Shown: one piece after another, positions 43,657 through 51,266 of the stretch | How the letters are laid out: each line of letters opens with the position of its first letter | How positions within the stretch are numbered: the stretch's first letter is position 1 | Source: Rossellomorea sp. y25 | GTDB taxonomy: Bacteria > Bacillota > Bacilli > Bacillales > Bacillaceae_B | Assembly: GCF_038049935.1 (NCBI RefSeq) | Contig: NZ_CP145886.1 | Location: forward strand, 4,015,001 to 4,079,000 | DNA length: 64,000 nt | Reading direction: 5' to 3' | Program-made: the position numbers and the translations under genes | The notes under the pieces: model-generated | The model's input: the letters and a program-made list of their open reading frames with translations, nothing else | Told to the model about the DNA's origin: nothing | Databases searched by the model: none

Positions 43657-44301
43657 GACAATACATACATTTTAAATCTATGTTTTAATAAACCTAACGA
43701 CAAATTACAATACCTTTGGACGGCACTTCTCCTTGTGGGAAGTGCTCTTTTTTTGAGGGACGGACCTCGCATTCAATTGACTATACGCAAAGGGTGCCAG
43801 GCACACAATAGAGGTTCCATGCCTGGGAGCCATTTCACAATATTAATATTTTAATAAATATAAAGATAACAGAGATATTCATAAGAAATGCCTCTATATA
43901 TCAGCCAAAATCGTGCCACAACGACAATACATGCGTTCACAATCTGTGCTTTAATATACATACGACAAATTACAATACCTTTGGACAGCACTTCTCCTTG
44001 TGGGAAGTGCTCTTTTTTTTGAGGGACGGACCTTGCATTCTAATGATGATACATGAATGGTGCCAGGCACAAAAAAGAGGTTCTGTGCCTGGCACCCCAT
44101 TTCACCAATATTAATATTTTAATAAATATAAAGATAACAGAGATATTCATAAGAAATGCCTCTATATATCAACTAAAATCGTGCCACAACGACAATACAT
44201 GCGTTCACAATCTGTGGTTTAATATACCTAACGACAAATTACAATACCTTTGGACGGCACTTCTCCTTGTGGGAAGTGCTCTTTTTTTAGGGACGGACCT
44301 C
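43657..44301. repeat. Tandem ~267-bp repeat, about 2.4 copies, each with a terminator and both dispersed palindromes
   Basis: GACAATACAT starts at 43657, 43923 and 44191 (periods 266 and 268). Each unit ends in a hairpin GCACTTC...GAAGTGC plus T-run on the plus strand (43722-43755, 43988-44020, 44256-44288), followed by GAGGGACGGACCT. Complete units then carry GGTGCCAGGCAC/GTGCCTGGCACC (degenerate in the first), the AT-rich AATATTAATATTTTAATAAA block and ATAAGAAATGCCTCTATATA. A short plus-strand ORF in the second unit is broken in the third, so an RNA is likelier than a peptide. Confidence 0.85.
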
Positions 44302-44696
44302 TACTCGCTTTCATATATTTCTAGTGGAAGTCCATCGGGATCCTCAAAGAAAGTGAAACGTTTATGAGTATATGGATCTAGTCTTATTTCTTCTGTTTCA
44401 ATATCCTTTTCATTTAAACGTCTTACACTCTCCTCAATATCCTCTACTTCAAATGCTAAATGGCGTAACCCTTGAGCTTCCGGATAACTTGGGCGGACCG
44501 GTGCGTCAGGGAATGAAAATAGTTCGATGATGTATTCTCCATTTAGCGCTAAATCCAGTTTGTATGAGTCTCTTTCTTCCCTGTAGATTTCTTGTTTTAT
44601 TTCAAAACCAAGTTTGTTGACATAAAAGTCTTTTGAAAGATGGTAATCTAAGCAGATGATTGCGATGTGGTGGATTTTTTTAAAATTCATGGTCAT
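44301..44696 (-). CDS. VOC (glyoxalase-like) family protein
   Basis: 131 aa from the ATG at 44696 (GGGAGGTG 10 nt upstream). One vicinal-oxygen-chelate domain: KIHHIAIICLDYHLSKDFYV, metal-ligand candidates His in the first strand, LRHLAFEVEDIEESV and PDGLPLEIYE at the end. Resembles the SMU1112c/YaeR group. Substrate unknown. The stop codon overlaps the last copy of the dispersed GGACGGACCTC element. Confidence 0.82.
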   Translation of the reverse strand: MTMNFKKIHHIAIICLDYHLSKDFYVNKLGFEIKQEIYREERDSYKLDLALNGEYIIELFSFPDAPVRPSYPEAQGLRHLAFEVEDIEESVRRLNEKDIETEEIRLDPYTHKRFTFFEDPDGLPLEIYESE

Positions 44697-44724
44697 GGGC
44701 CACAGGCACCTCCCGTTTTTTGTC

Positions 44725-44758
44725 GAAAAAAAAGAAGCAGCCAAAAGACTGCTCCTCT
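44725..44758 (-). terminator. Terminator of ppaC
   Basis: On the minus strand GAGCAG and CTGCTTC form a short hairpin followed by TTTTTTTT. Confidence 0.78.
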
Positions 44759-44768
44759 CAATTCTTTC

Positions 44769-45695
44769 TTATTTCATCGCATCCGTCAACACAGGTACGA
44801 TCTGCTTCTTACGTGATACAACGCCTTTTAATAGGGCTGTATTGTTTTGAAGTGTTACATTGAATGCTTTTTCCACTTCCGCAGTTTTGCTTCCAAGAGC
44901 CAATGCCGTTGAGTCATTTTCCAGAATGTCAGTCACAACAAGTAAGAAAAGATCCAATCCTTTTTCTTTGATCATTGTTTCCATCGCAGCTTCCACTTCC
45001 GCTTGACGTCCGAATACGTCATTCACATCGACAACGTTGATTTGAGCCACTTCCACCTTCGCGTTGCCCATTGAGAATTCTTTCGCATCAAGGGTTACAA
45101 GCTCCGCCACGGATTTCGTGCTCATGTTCGCACCGGCTTTTAACATGTCCAATCCGTACACTTGAGCATCAACACCAGCGATTTCAGCCAGTTCATTCGC
45201 TGCTGCTACGTCTTCATCAGTACAGGTTGGAGATTTAAATAATAGAGAATCTGAGATGATCGCTGAAAGCATTAATCCAGCCATTTCCTTCGTTACCTCT
45301 ACTCCTTTTTCCTTGTAAATCTTGTTTAAGATCGTTGCCGTACAACCAACCGGCTCTGCACGGTAGTATAAAGGGTCTGCCGTTTCGAAGTTGGCGATTC
45401 GGTGATGGTCGATGACTTCAAGAACACGTACTTCTTCGATGTCTTCTGCGCTTTGCTGGCGCTCATTATGGTCAACAAGGATAACCGTGTCGGTTTCACC
45501 GGCAACCTTTTCAACCAAACGAGGTGCGTCAACGTTAAAGTAGTCAAGGGCATATTGGGTTTCACCGTTGACTTCACCTAAACGTACAGGCTCAACGTCC
45601 ATCCCGATTTTTGTCTTCAAATCAGCATATACGAGTGCAGACGTGATCGTATCTGTATCTGGATTTTTGTGTCCGAAAATAAGTGTTTTACTCAT
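44769..45695 (-). CDS. ppaC: Manganese-dependent inorganic pyrophosphatase
   Basis: 308 aa from the third of three consecutive ATGs (AGGAG 7 nt upstream). Family II (DHH) PPase motifs: [29 protein letters not shown] and the C-terminal DHHA2 domain ending [14 protein letters not shown]. It hydrolyses pyrophosphate in the cytoplasm. Monocistronic with its own terminator. Confidence 0.96.
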   Translation of the reverse strand: MSKTLIFGHKNPDTDTITSALVYADLKTKIGMDVEPVRLGEVNGETQYALDYFNVDAPRLVEKVAGETDTVILVDHNERQQSAEDIEEVRVLEVIDHHRIANFETADPLYYRAEPVGCTATILNKIYKEKGVEVTKEMAGLMLSAIISDSLLFKSPTCTDEDVAAANELAEIAGVDAQVYGLDMLKAGANMSTKSVAELVTLDAKEFSMGNAKVEVAQINVVDVNDVFGRQAEVEAAMETMIKEKGLDLFLLVVTDILENDSTALALGSKTAEVEKAFNVTLQNNTALLKGVVSRKKQIVPVLTDAMK

Positions 45696-45871
45696 CATCA
45701 TTCTCCTAACTCTATGTAATAGTCATCATTGATTTCTCTCTTTACATTTTCTTATATTACCATATTTAATAGCAAAACCGTATCCGTTGGGGAAGATTTT
45801 TTCCAGTGATTATGAAGGCAGCATTCCCAAATTCTTTGTTATACTCGGGTGAAAAGGAGGTTACAAATAAC

Positions 45872-46111
45872 TTGGATCAGATTTTACAAGCCGTTAGAGA
45901 GTTGCAAGGGCAGATGACTCGATTTGAAAACAACATGAATGAACGCATGACGAAATTAGAAACCCGTATGGTCAAGCTTGAATCCAGAATGACCGTCCTC
46001 GAAGAAAATCAACAAGACACCCAGGATAACATCACGATTCTGATAAAAGAAAACTGGGATCACAAAAAGGAACTTCATAAAGTAAAACGACGAGTGGGAA
46101 TGGAGCAATAA
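45872..46111 (+). CDS. Small coiled-coil protein
   Basis: 79 aa if translation starts at the TTG at 45872 (AAAGGAGG 11 nt upstream); the upstream in-frame ATGs lack a site. Nearly all coiled coil (MTRFENNMNERMTKLETRMV, KLESRMTVLEENQQDTQD) with heptads of M, L and I, and a basic C-terminus. No membrane segment. Function unknown. Confidence 0.6.
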   Translation: MDQILQAVRELQGQMTRFENNMNERMTKLETRMVKLESRMTVLEENQQDTQDNITILIKENWDHKKELHKVKRRVGMEQ

Positions 46112-46187
46112 CCAAAACTTTTCACTCCCACTCTTTCCTCTTAGATAAACTTCAGCATTAACCACCAATCACATACCTGACCACTTT

Positions 46188-47222
46188 TCATTCAATCTCC
46201 CTCATTAATTCCTTCCCTATTTCATCTTTGTATTCTTTATACATAGGAGCCAGCTTCTTCATCCACTCTTCTTTTTCCGAATTCAACAGAATGTGAATAT
46301 CCAAATCAGTATTTCTCTTTAATTCACGCATATGGTCATCATTGATTTCTATGGAATGCCGGCGGATCCATTCAGTCGTTTGCTTCATCGCTTCTTCAAT
46401 TTCCACCCGGTATTCTTCAGGCAAGTCCTCCCAAAATTCTTCGTTCATTAATACAACATAGCCTAAATAAGTATGATTGCTGACAGTAAGGTAGGATTGA
46501 TGGTCATAAAGCTTCTTGGAGTAAATATTCGAAATGGTATTTTCCTGTCCATCTATAAATCCTACTTCTAAGTTCTCGTATGTTTTATTAAAAGGCAGGT
46601 GACTTACGGCAGCCCCCATCCTTTGATATTGATCTTTTATCACCTCACCCGGCATTGTACGGAAGTGGAGCCGATTGAAATCACCCGGCCTGATCAAGGG
46701 TCGCTGACTATTGGTGATTTGTTTAAATCCGTTATACCAAAAGGTAATCCCCTTCACGTTTTCTTGTTTTTCTACCTTTTTAAGTAATATATCTCCTATA
46801 TTCCCCTCAAATGCCCGTTGAACATCTTCATAACTATTAAACGCAAAGGGTAAGTCGAACACACTATACTCAGGAACATAAGCAGAGACTTTAGACGTGG
46901 CAGGGATAATCATTTGAACATTATTATTTTCAAGGGCATTCCATTCACTAATATCCGAATAGAGCGAGCCGTTTGGGTAGATTTCAACCTTCACTTTTCC
47001 CTTGGTATTCTTTTCTACTAGTGCTTTAAAACGCCTGATTGCTTTTCCTTTCGGTGTGTTTTCGGAAACAACATGACTGACTTTAATGACGATGCCATCT
47101 TTCAGCTTTTCTTGATCGTCATCATATTCCGAGGTAAAGCCGGTCTGAGATTGAAATCCAACAAAATAGGCTGTAGCAATTCCTGTTAAAATAAACAACC
47201 CTATAAAGAAAAATGTTTTCAT
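46188..47222 (-). CDS. dctB: DctB-like C4-dicarboxylate-binding protein
   Basis: 344 aa. An N-terminal signal anchor (residues about 3-21) leads to a DctP/TRAP-type periplasmic-binding fold (IVIKVSHVVSENTPKGKAIR, then GVDLPFAFNSYEDVQRAFEG-like block and LHFRTMPGEVIKDQYQRMGA). The conserved Arg in HFRTM contacts the ligand carboxylate. In B. subtilis DctB is an accessory sensor for DctS rather than part of a TRAP pump. It is divergent from dctS, consistent with that role. The second quoted block is paraphrased; the actual residues are VFDLPFAFNSYEDVQ. Confidence 0.85.
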   Translation of the reverse strand: MKTFFFIGLFILTGIATAYFVGFQSQTGFTSEYDDDQEKLKDGIVIKVSHVVSENTPKGKAIRRFKALVEKNTKGKVKVEIYPNGSLYSDISEWNALENNNVQMIIPATSKVSAYVPEYSVFDLPFAFNSYEDVQRAFEGNIGDILLKKVEKQENVKGITFWYNGFKQITNSQRPLIRPGDFNRLHFRTMPGEVIKDQYQRMGAAVSHLPFNKTYENLEVGFIDGQENTISNIYSKKLYDHQSYLTVSNHTYLGYVVLMNEEFWEDLPEEYRVEIEEAMKQTTEWIRRHSIEINDDHMRELKRNTDLDIHILLNSEKEEWMKKLAPMYKEYKDEIGKELMREIE

Positions 47223-47296
47223 TATGGGACCTCCCCTCTCTCCGTTCTATTAAAAATGGTACAATAACTTTGAATGAAGAGGAAGGAATATTCAGA

Positions 47297-48907
47297 ATGA
47301 ATCGAAAACAAATGCCCATCCGTTGGAAAATGACGATATTATCCTTTGGTGTAGTCCTGTTTGCGCTAATCATTGGATTTATTATATTTGTAGGAAAAGC
47401 GATTGAAATGAAGAAAGAAGAGTTAGGAAACCAGGCACTTATTACAGCTAGAACAGTAGCGAATCTTCCAACTGTACAAAGCCATCTCGAGGATTCCGGA
47501 GGATGGGGTGAAATCCAGCCCATTGTAGAAAATATCAGGACTGTAAATGGCTCTGACTATATCGTCGTCCTCAATATGAACCGGATCCGTTACTCACACC
47601 CGTCTGATGAGCAGCTTGGGATCATTTCTGCCGGAAAGGATGAAGGTCCTGCTTTTGCCGAGCATAGTTATGTGACGACAGCTAAGGGGGAAATCGGTAC
47701 GGCGGTCAGGGGGTTCGTTCCGATCATGAACGATCAGCACCAACAAATAGGTGTGGTCATTGTAGGCATCCTGCTCCCTTCTACACTCGATATAATAAGG
47801 AATCTCCAAAATGAACTCATCATTATAGGTGCCATCACTCTCCTGTTCGGCATCATTGGTTCTTGGTTACTGGCAAGACAAATAAAGAAAGATACCTTTC
47901 ACCTGGAACCTCATGAAATTGGAAAACTTCTGGTGGAAAGGACCGCTACTTTTCAAGCCATGAATGAAGGGATCATTGCCATTGATAATCAAAAAAGGAT
48001 CACCGTCTTTAATGAGAAAGCCAAAGATATATTGGTGTTAAATGGAGATCCAACCGGAAAATCCATTCAAGAGGTACTTCCTTCTTCAAAATTACCGGAC
48101 GTGTTACACAAGAAGGAACCGATTTATCATGAGGAAATGAGATTAGAGAATAAGATCGTATTAAGCTCCAGGGTTCCTATTCTGGTAAACGGGGACATTG
48201 TCGGAGCCGTCGCCGTGTTTCAGGATCGAACGGAGATGACTCAACTGGCAGAAGAGCTGACTGGAGTGAAAGAATTCGTTGAGGCATTGAGGGTCCAAAA
48301 TCACGAACACCAGAATAAATTACATACCGTTGCCGGTCTGATTCAATTAGAAGAAGGAGAGAAAGCTCTCGATTATATCTTTCTATCCTCTCAAGAAGAG
48401 GAAAATCTCACCACCTCCCTGACACGGCAGATCAAGCTTGATAGTTTGACAGGATTACTATTAGGCAAGATCAGGAGAGGAAATGAAATGGGGATAGAAG
48501 TAAAGATCGATCCCGATAGCTATCTATCATTCCTTCCCCCTCTTCTGGATGAACATGATTTTGTCATTATCTTAGGTAACCTGATTGAAAATAGCTTTTA
48601 TGCCCTAAAAGATTCTGAAGAATATACCAAGGTCATTCATGTCTATTTAAAAGAAGATCTGGACACTTTTCATATTGAAATAGAAGATAATGGAGCAGGA
48701 ATGACGAAAGAACAGCTTCCCCACTTATTTCAAAAAGGATACACTACCAAAGGAAAAAATGGCTCAGGAATCGGACTCTACTTGATTCATAGCATTATAG
48801 AGAAAGCAGATGGTCATATTAAAGTGGAGTCAACCCCTGGTGAAGGGACGTTATTCCAACTTACTTTTCCAATGAATGGAGGGAACAATCATGAAGGAAC
48901 CGATTAA
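47297..48907 (+). CDS. dctS: Sensor histidine kinase of the DctS/CitA family
   Basis: 536 aa from the ATG at 47297 (GGAAGGA upstream). Two membrane segments (about 12-34 and 175-195) flank an extracytoplasmic PAS-like sensor. A cytoplasmic PAS (about 220-330) follows, then a short SpoOB-like dimerisation helix with the phospho-His in VQNHEHQNKLHTVAGLI. The ATPase has N-box NLIENSFYA, G1 DNGAGM and G2 GSGIGLYLI. This is the layout of C4-dicarboxylate/citrate kinases. Adjacent to dctB and dctR. Confidence 0.92.
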   Translation: MNRKQMPIRWKMTILSFGVVLFALIIGFIIFVGKAIEMKKEELGNQALITARTVANLPTVQSHLEDSGGWGEIQPIVENIRTVNGSDYIVVLNMNRIRYSHPSDEQLGIISAGKDEGPAFAEHSYVTTAKGEIGTAVRGFVPIMNDQHQQIGVVIVGILLPSTLDIIRNLQNELIIIGAITLLFGIIGSWLLARQIKKDTFHLEPHEIGKLLVERTATFQAMNEGIIAIDNQKRITVFNEKAKDILVLNGDPTGKSIQEVLPSSKLPDVLHKKEPIYHEEMRLENKIVLSSRVPILVNGDIVGAVAVFQDRTEMTQLAEELTGVKEFVEALRVQNHEHQNKLHTVAGLIQLEEGEKALDYIFLSSQEEENLTTSLTRQIKLDSLTGLLLGKIRRGNEMGIEVKIDPDSYLSFLPPLLDEHDFVIILGNLIENSFYALKDSEEYTKVIHVYLKEDLDTFHIEIEDNGAGMTKEQLPHLFQKGYTTKGKNGSGIGLYLIHSIIEKADGHIKVESTPGEGTLFQLTFPMNGGNNHEGTD

Positions 48908-49580
48908 CGTATTACTTATTGAAGACGATCCCATGGTTCAGGAAGTCAATCGAATGTTCATAGAACGTGTACCGGGCTTTACAGTGTGTGCCATTGCGGG
49001 AAATGGACAGGAAGGTGCGGAGAAGGTTTCTTTCTATCAGCCTGACCTTGTCCTTCTGGATAACTTTATGCCTAAACAAAATGGTCTTGAAACCTTACAA
49101 GCTTTCCGGCAGCAGGATACAGACGTGGATGTAATTGTCATATCTGCTGCACAGGATAAAGAAACCATCAAGATGATGATGAGATTAGGAGTATTCGATT
49201 ACATCATTAAGCCTTTCAAGTTTGAACGATTGAAACAAGCTCTTGAGAAATACCAAATGTTCAAACACCGAATGACAGGAGAGGGACCCGTGGGACAGCA
49301 GGAATTAGATCAGCTTCAGGGTGTTCCCTCCCCCATTGAACCACAGGAAAAGAAAGAAGAATTACCAAAAGGATTGAACCAGCAAACGTTACAGCAGATC
49401 ATTCAATTTATAAAAGACCAAAAAAGCCCCTTATCAGCAGAAGAAACCGCTGAAGGAATCGGCATCGCCCGTGTAACAGCCCGAAGATATTTAGACTATT
49501 TACAGAAATCAGGCCAGGTTCAAATCACGATCGAGTACGGTGGAATTGGGCGTCCAATCAATCGATATCAATGGCAGTAA
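48891..49580 (+). CDS. dctR: Response regulator DctR-like
   Basis: 229 aa from the ATG at 48891 (GGAGGG 7 nt upstream), overlapping dctS by 17 nt. Receiver domain with acidic pocket (LLIEDDPM), phospho-Asp in LVLLDNFMP and Lys in DYIIKPFKF. The C-terminal HTH (AEETAEGIGIARVTARRYLD) is typical of the CitB/DctR group. Likely activates the TAXI-TRAP genes downstream in response to a carboxylate. Confidence 0.93.
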   Translation: MKEPINVLLIEDDPMVQEVNRMFIERVPGFTVCAIAGNGQEGAEKVSFYQPDLVLLDNFMPKQNGLETLQAFRQQDTDVDVIVISAAQDKETIKMMMRLGVFDYIIKPFKFERLKQALEKYQMFKHRMTGEGPVGQQELDQLQGVPSPIEPQEKKEELPKGLNQQTLQQIIQFIKDQKSPLSAEETAEGIGIARVTARRYLDYLQKSGQVQITIEYGGIGRPINRYQWQ

Positions 49581-49583
49581 ATA

Positions 49584-49620
49584 AGAATGAGGCGAAAGGT
49601 GGATGCCTCATTCTTTTTTA
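49584..49620 (+). terminator. Terminator of dctS-dctR
   Basis: GAATGAGGC and GCCTCATTC form a 9-bp stem followed by TTTTTT. Confidence 0.92.
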
Positions 49621-49692
49621 TTCTCCTCAATCGCACTCCCAGACCAAAAAGACCAAAACGTCCTTTAAGTTCTAAATATTCTCATTTTAATA

Positions 49693-49706
49693 TGTAAGCG
49701 TTACCA
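49693..49706 (+). promoter_or_regulatory. Candidate CcpA cre site upstream of the TRAP operon
   Basis: TGTAAGCGTTACCA matches the cre consensus TGWAANCGNTNWCA except at position 12. It lies 34 nt before the TAXI-protein start, so it could mediate catabolite repression. Confidence 0.6.
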
Positions 49707-49739
49707 TATTTAATAGGTAACGTAAAGGAGGACGAAACG

Positions 49740-50738
49740 ATGAAAAAATTAAAATGGATTTCGATGGTAGCCATCATTTCATTATTATTGGCGGCATGTG
49801 GCAGTGATGGTGCAAGCGGAGACGATTCAAGCAGTGGCGATGACTCTTCCAGCCAATCAATCGTATTTGGGACAGGTGGAACGTCCGGTGCTTATTATGC
49901 GATTGGCGGATCACTTAAACCAATTTTCGAGGAAAGTGATTCGATCGGGAATGTAACAGTAGAATCGACAGGAGCTTCTGTAGCCAATATCCAGAACATT
50001 ACAGACGGTCTAAATCAAATGGCGATTGTCATGAGTGATGTTGCTTATGATGCAGTAGAAGGAAAAGGACAGTTCGAAGGCAATAAAGTAGAGGTTCAGG
50101 CGCTTGCGGGCATGTACCAAAACGTTGTACAGGTAGTCGCTATGTCTGATAGCGGAATTAAGAGTATTGAAGATTTAAAGGGTAAGAAAGTGGGAGTCGG
50201 CCAGGTAGGTTCCGGCGTGGAACAGAGCGCTAAGAAAGTATTGGAAGCGGCCGGCTTAACGTATGATGACCTTGAAAAAGTCACTCACACAGGGTACGCG
50301 GATTCAGTACAGGAAATGAAAAATGGCACACTTGACGCTGCATTTTTCACTTCAGGTGTACCGAACAGCAATATTACAGACCTTATGCAGCAAAATGATG
50401 TATCGTTTGTTGAAATCAAAGGAGATCTTGCTGATAAGCTAATGGAGAAATATCCGTTCTATAAAACATTTACGATTGAGTCAGGAGACGAGGCAAAATA
50501 TAATCTGGATTCAAAAGTTGAAACCGTCGGGATTCAAAATATGCTGATTGTATCGAAGGATGTAAGTGAAGACACAGTATACGACTTAACAAAACGTTAT
50601 TACGACTACTTAGGAACAGACGCAGTTGCGGTTGCACCGCTTAAAGAAGTCAACCGGGATGAAATGGCGAAGGGTCTCATAACTCCCCTGCACCCGGGAG
50701 CGAAGAAGTTTTATGAAGAAAAAGGATTACTGGAATAA
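49740..50738 (+). CDS. TAXI-family TRAP transporter solute-binding lipoprotein
   Basis: 332 aa. A lipoprotein signal peptide (LLLAACGSDG, Cys about residue 20) and Ser/Asp-rich linker precede a TAXI domain (VFGTGGTSGAYYAIGGSLKP, ASVANIQNITDGLNQMAIVM, GVPNSNITDLM). Binds the substrate (TAXI proteins often bind glutamate or other dicarboxylates) for the fused permease encoded downstream. AAAGGAGG precedes the ATG. First gene of the operon. Confidence 0.92.
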   Translation: MKKLKWISMVAIISLLLAACGSDGASGDDSSSGDDSSSQSIVFGTGGTSGAYYAIGGSLKPIFEESDSIGNVTVESTGASVANIQNITDGLNQMAIVMSDVAYDAVEGKGQFEGNKVEVQALAGMYQNVVQVVAMSDSGIKSIEDLKGKKVGVGQVGSGVEQSAKKVLEAAGLTYDDLEKVTHTGYADSVQEMKNGTLDAAFFTSGVPNSNITDLMQQNDVSFVEIKGDLADKLMEKYPFYKTFTIESGDEAKYNLDSKVETVGIQNMLIVSKDVSEDTVYDLTKRYYDYLGTDAVAVAPLKEVNRDEMAKGLITPLHPGAKKFYEEKGLLE

Positions 50739-50743
50739 TAGAG

Positions 50744-50772
50744 AAAGGGCATCAATCCTGGTGCCCTTTTCA
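50744..50772 (+). terminator. Attenuator after the TAXI-protein gene
   Basis: AAAGGGCA and TGCCCTTTT form a stem with a short T-run, between the binding-protein gene and the rest of the operon. Such hairpins commonly raise binding-protein expression over permease expression. Confidence 0.78.
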
Positions 50773-50780
50773 TTCTATCT

Positions 50781-51254
50781 ATGAGAAAAAGATTTCTGGG
50801 CGCCTCTGCCCTTCTCCTTCTTACCCTTCTCGCCATTGTCCCGATGAACACGATCATCTTATCCTATGAGAATAAAAATATAGTCGTGCAGCCTGTTTTC
50901 AACCAAAAGGAAGTATCCATCCGCTGGACACATTCTGTTGAAAAAGAAGATTGGGAAGAATTTTTTCACATTAAAGATACTACCATCACCTTGACCTCCA
51001 CCCGTTTCAAAACGTTTGGTGCCGGTGTTCCGGACCATGCAGGCGAAGACACATATATTAAAGACGGATGGGTGTATATGACGAATATCCATCAATCGAT
51101 TGGAGACTCATTGCGCTTCCAGACAGGTAAGAATACGAATCATCGAATTTCATTCAATGAACGAACTCTAGTACTCGATTCTCAGCGGTCCTACCAATTA
51201 TCGGTGAGGTCCGTCCCTATGTATCAACTGATTTATATGATTGTTAATGATTAA
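50781..51254 (+). CDS. DUF1850 domain protein of the TAXI-TRAP operon
   Basis: 157 aa. An N-terminal membrane segment (about 5-24) is followed by the DUF1850 pattern (VSIRWTHSVEKEDWEEFF ... FKTFGAGVPD). DUF1850 genes typically sit beside TAXI-TRAP permeases; function unknown. No strong ribosome-binding site. The last codons contain a copy of the GAGGTCCGTCCCT element (51206-51218), encoding VRSVP near the C-terminus, so the end may have been altered by insertion. Confidence 0.8.
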   Translation: MRKRFLGASALLLLTLLAIVPMNTIILSYENKNIVVQPVFNQKEVSIRWTHSVEKEDWEEFFHIKDTTITLTSTRFKTFGAGVPDHAGEDTYIKDGWVYMTNIHQSIGDSLRFQTGKNTNHRISFNERTLVLDSQRSYQLSVRSVPMYQLIYMIVND

Positions 51255-51266
51255 GCGAGGTGACTC

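Noticed and set aside
43897..44021. 44-codon plus-strand peptide in the second tandem unit as a quorum-sensing pro-peptide
   Set aside because: The same frame is stopped after 6 codons in the third unit, it has no good ribosome-binding site, and it runs into the terminator.
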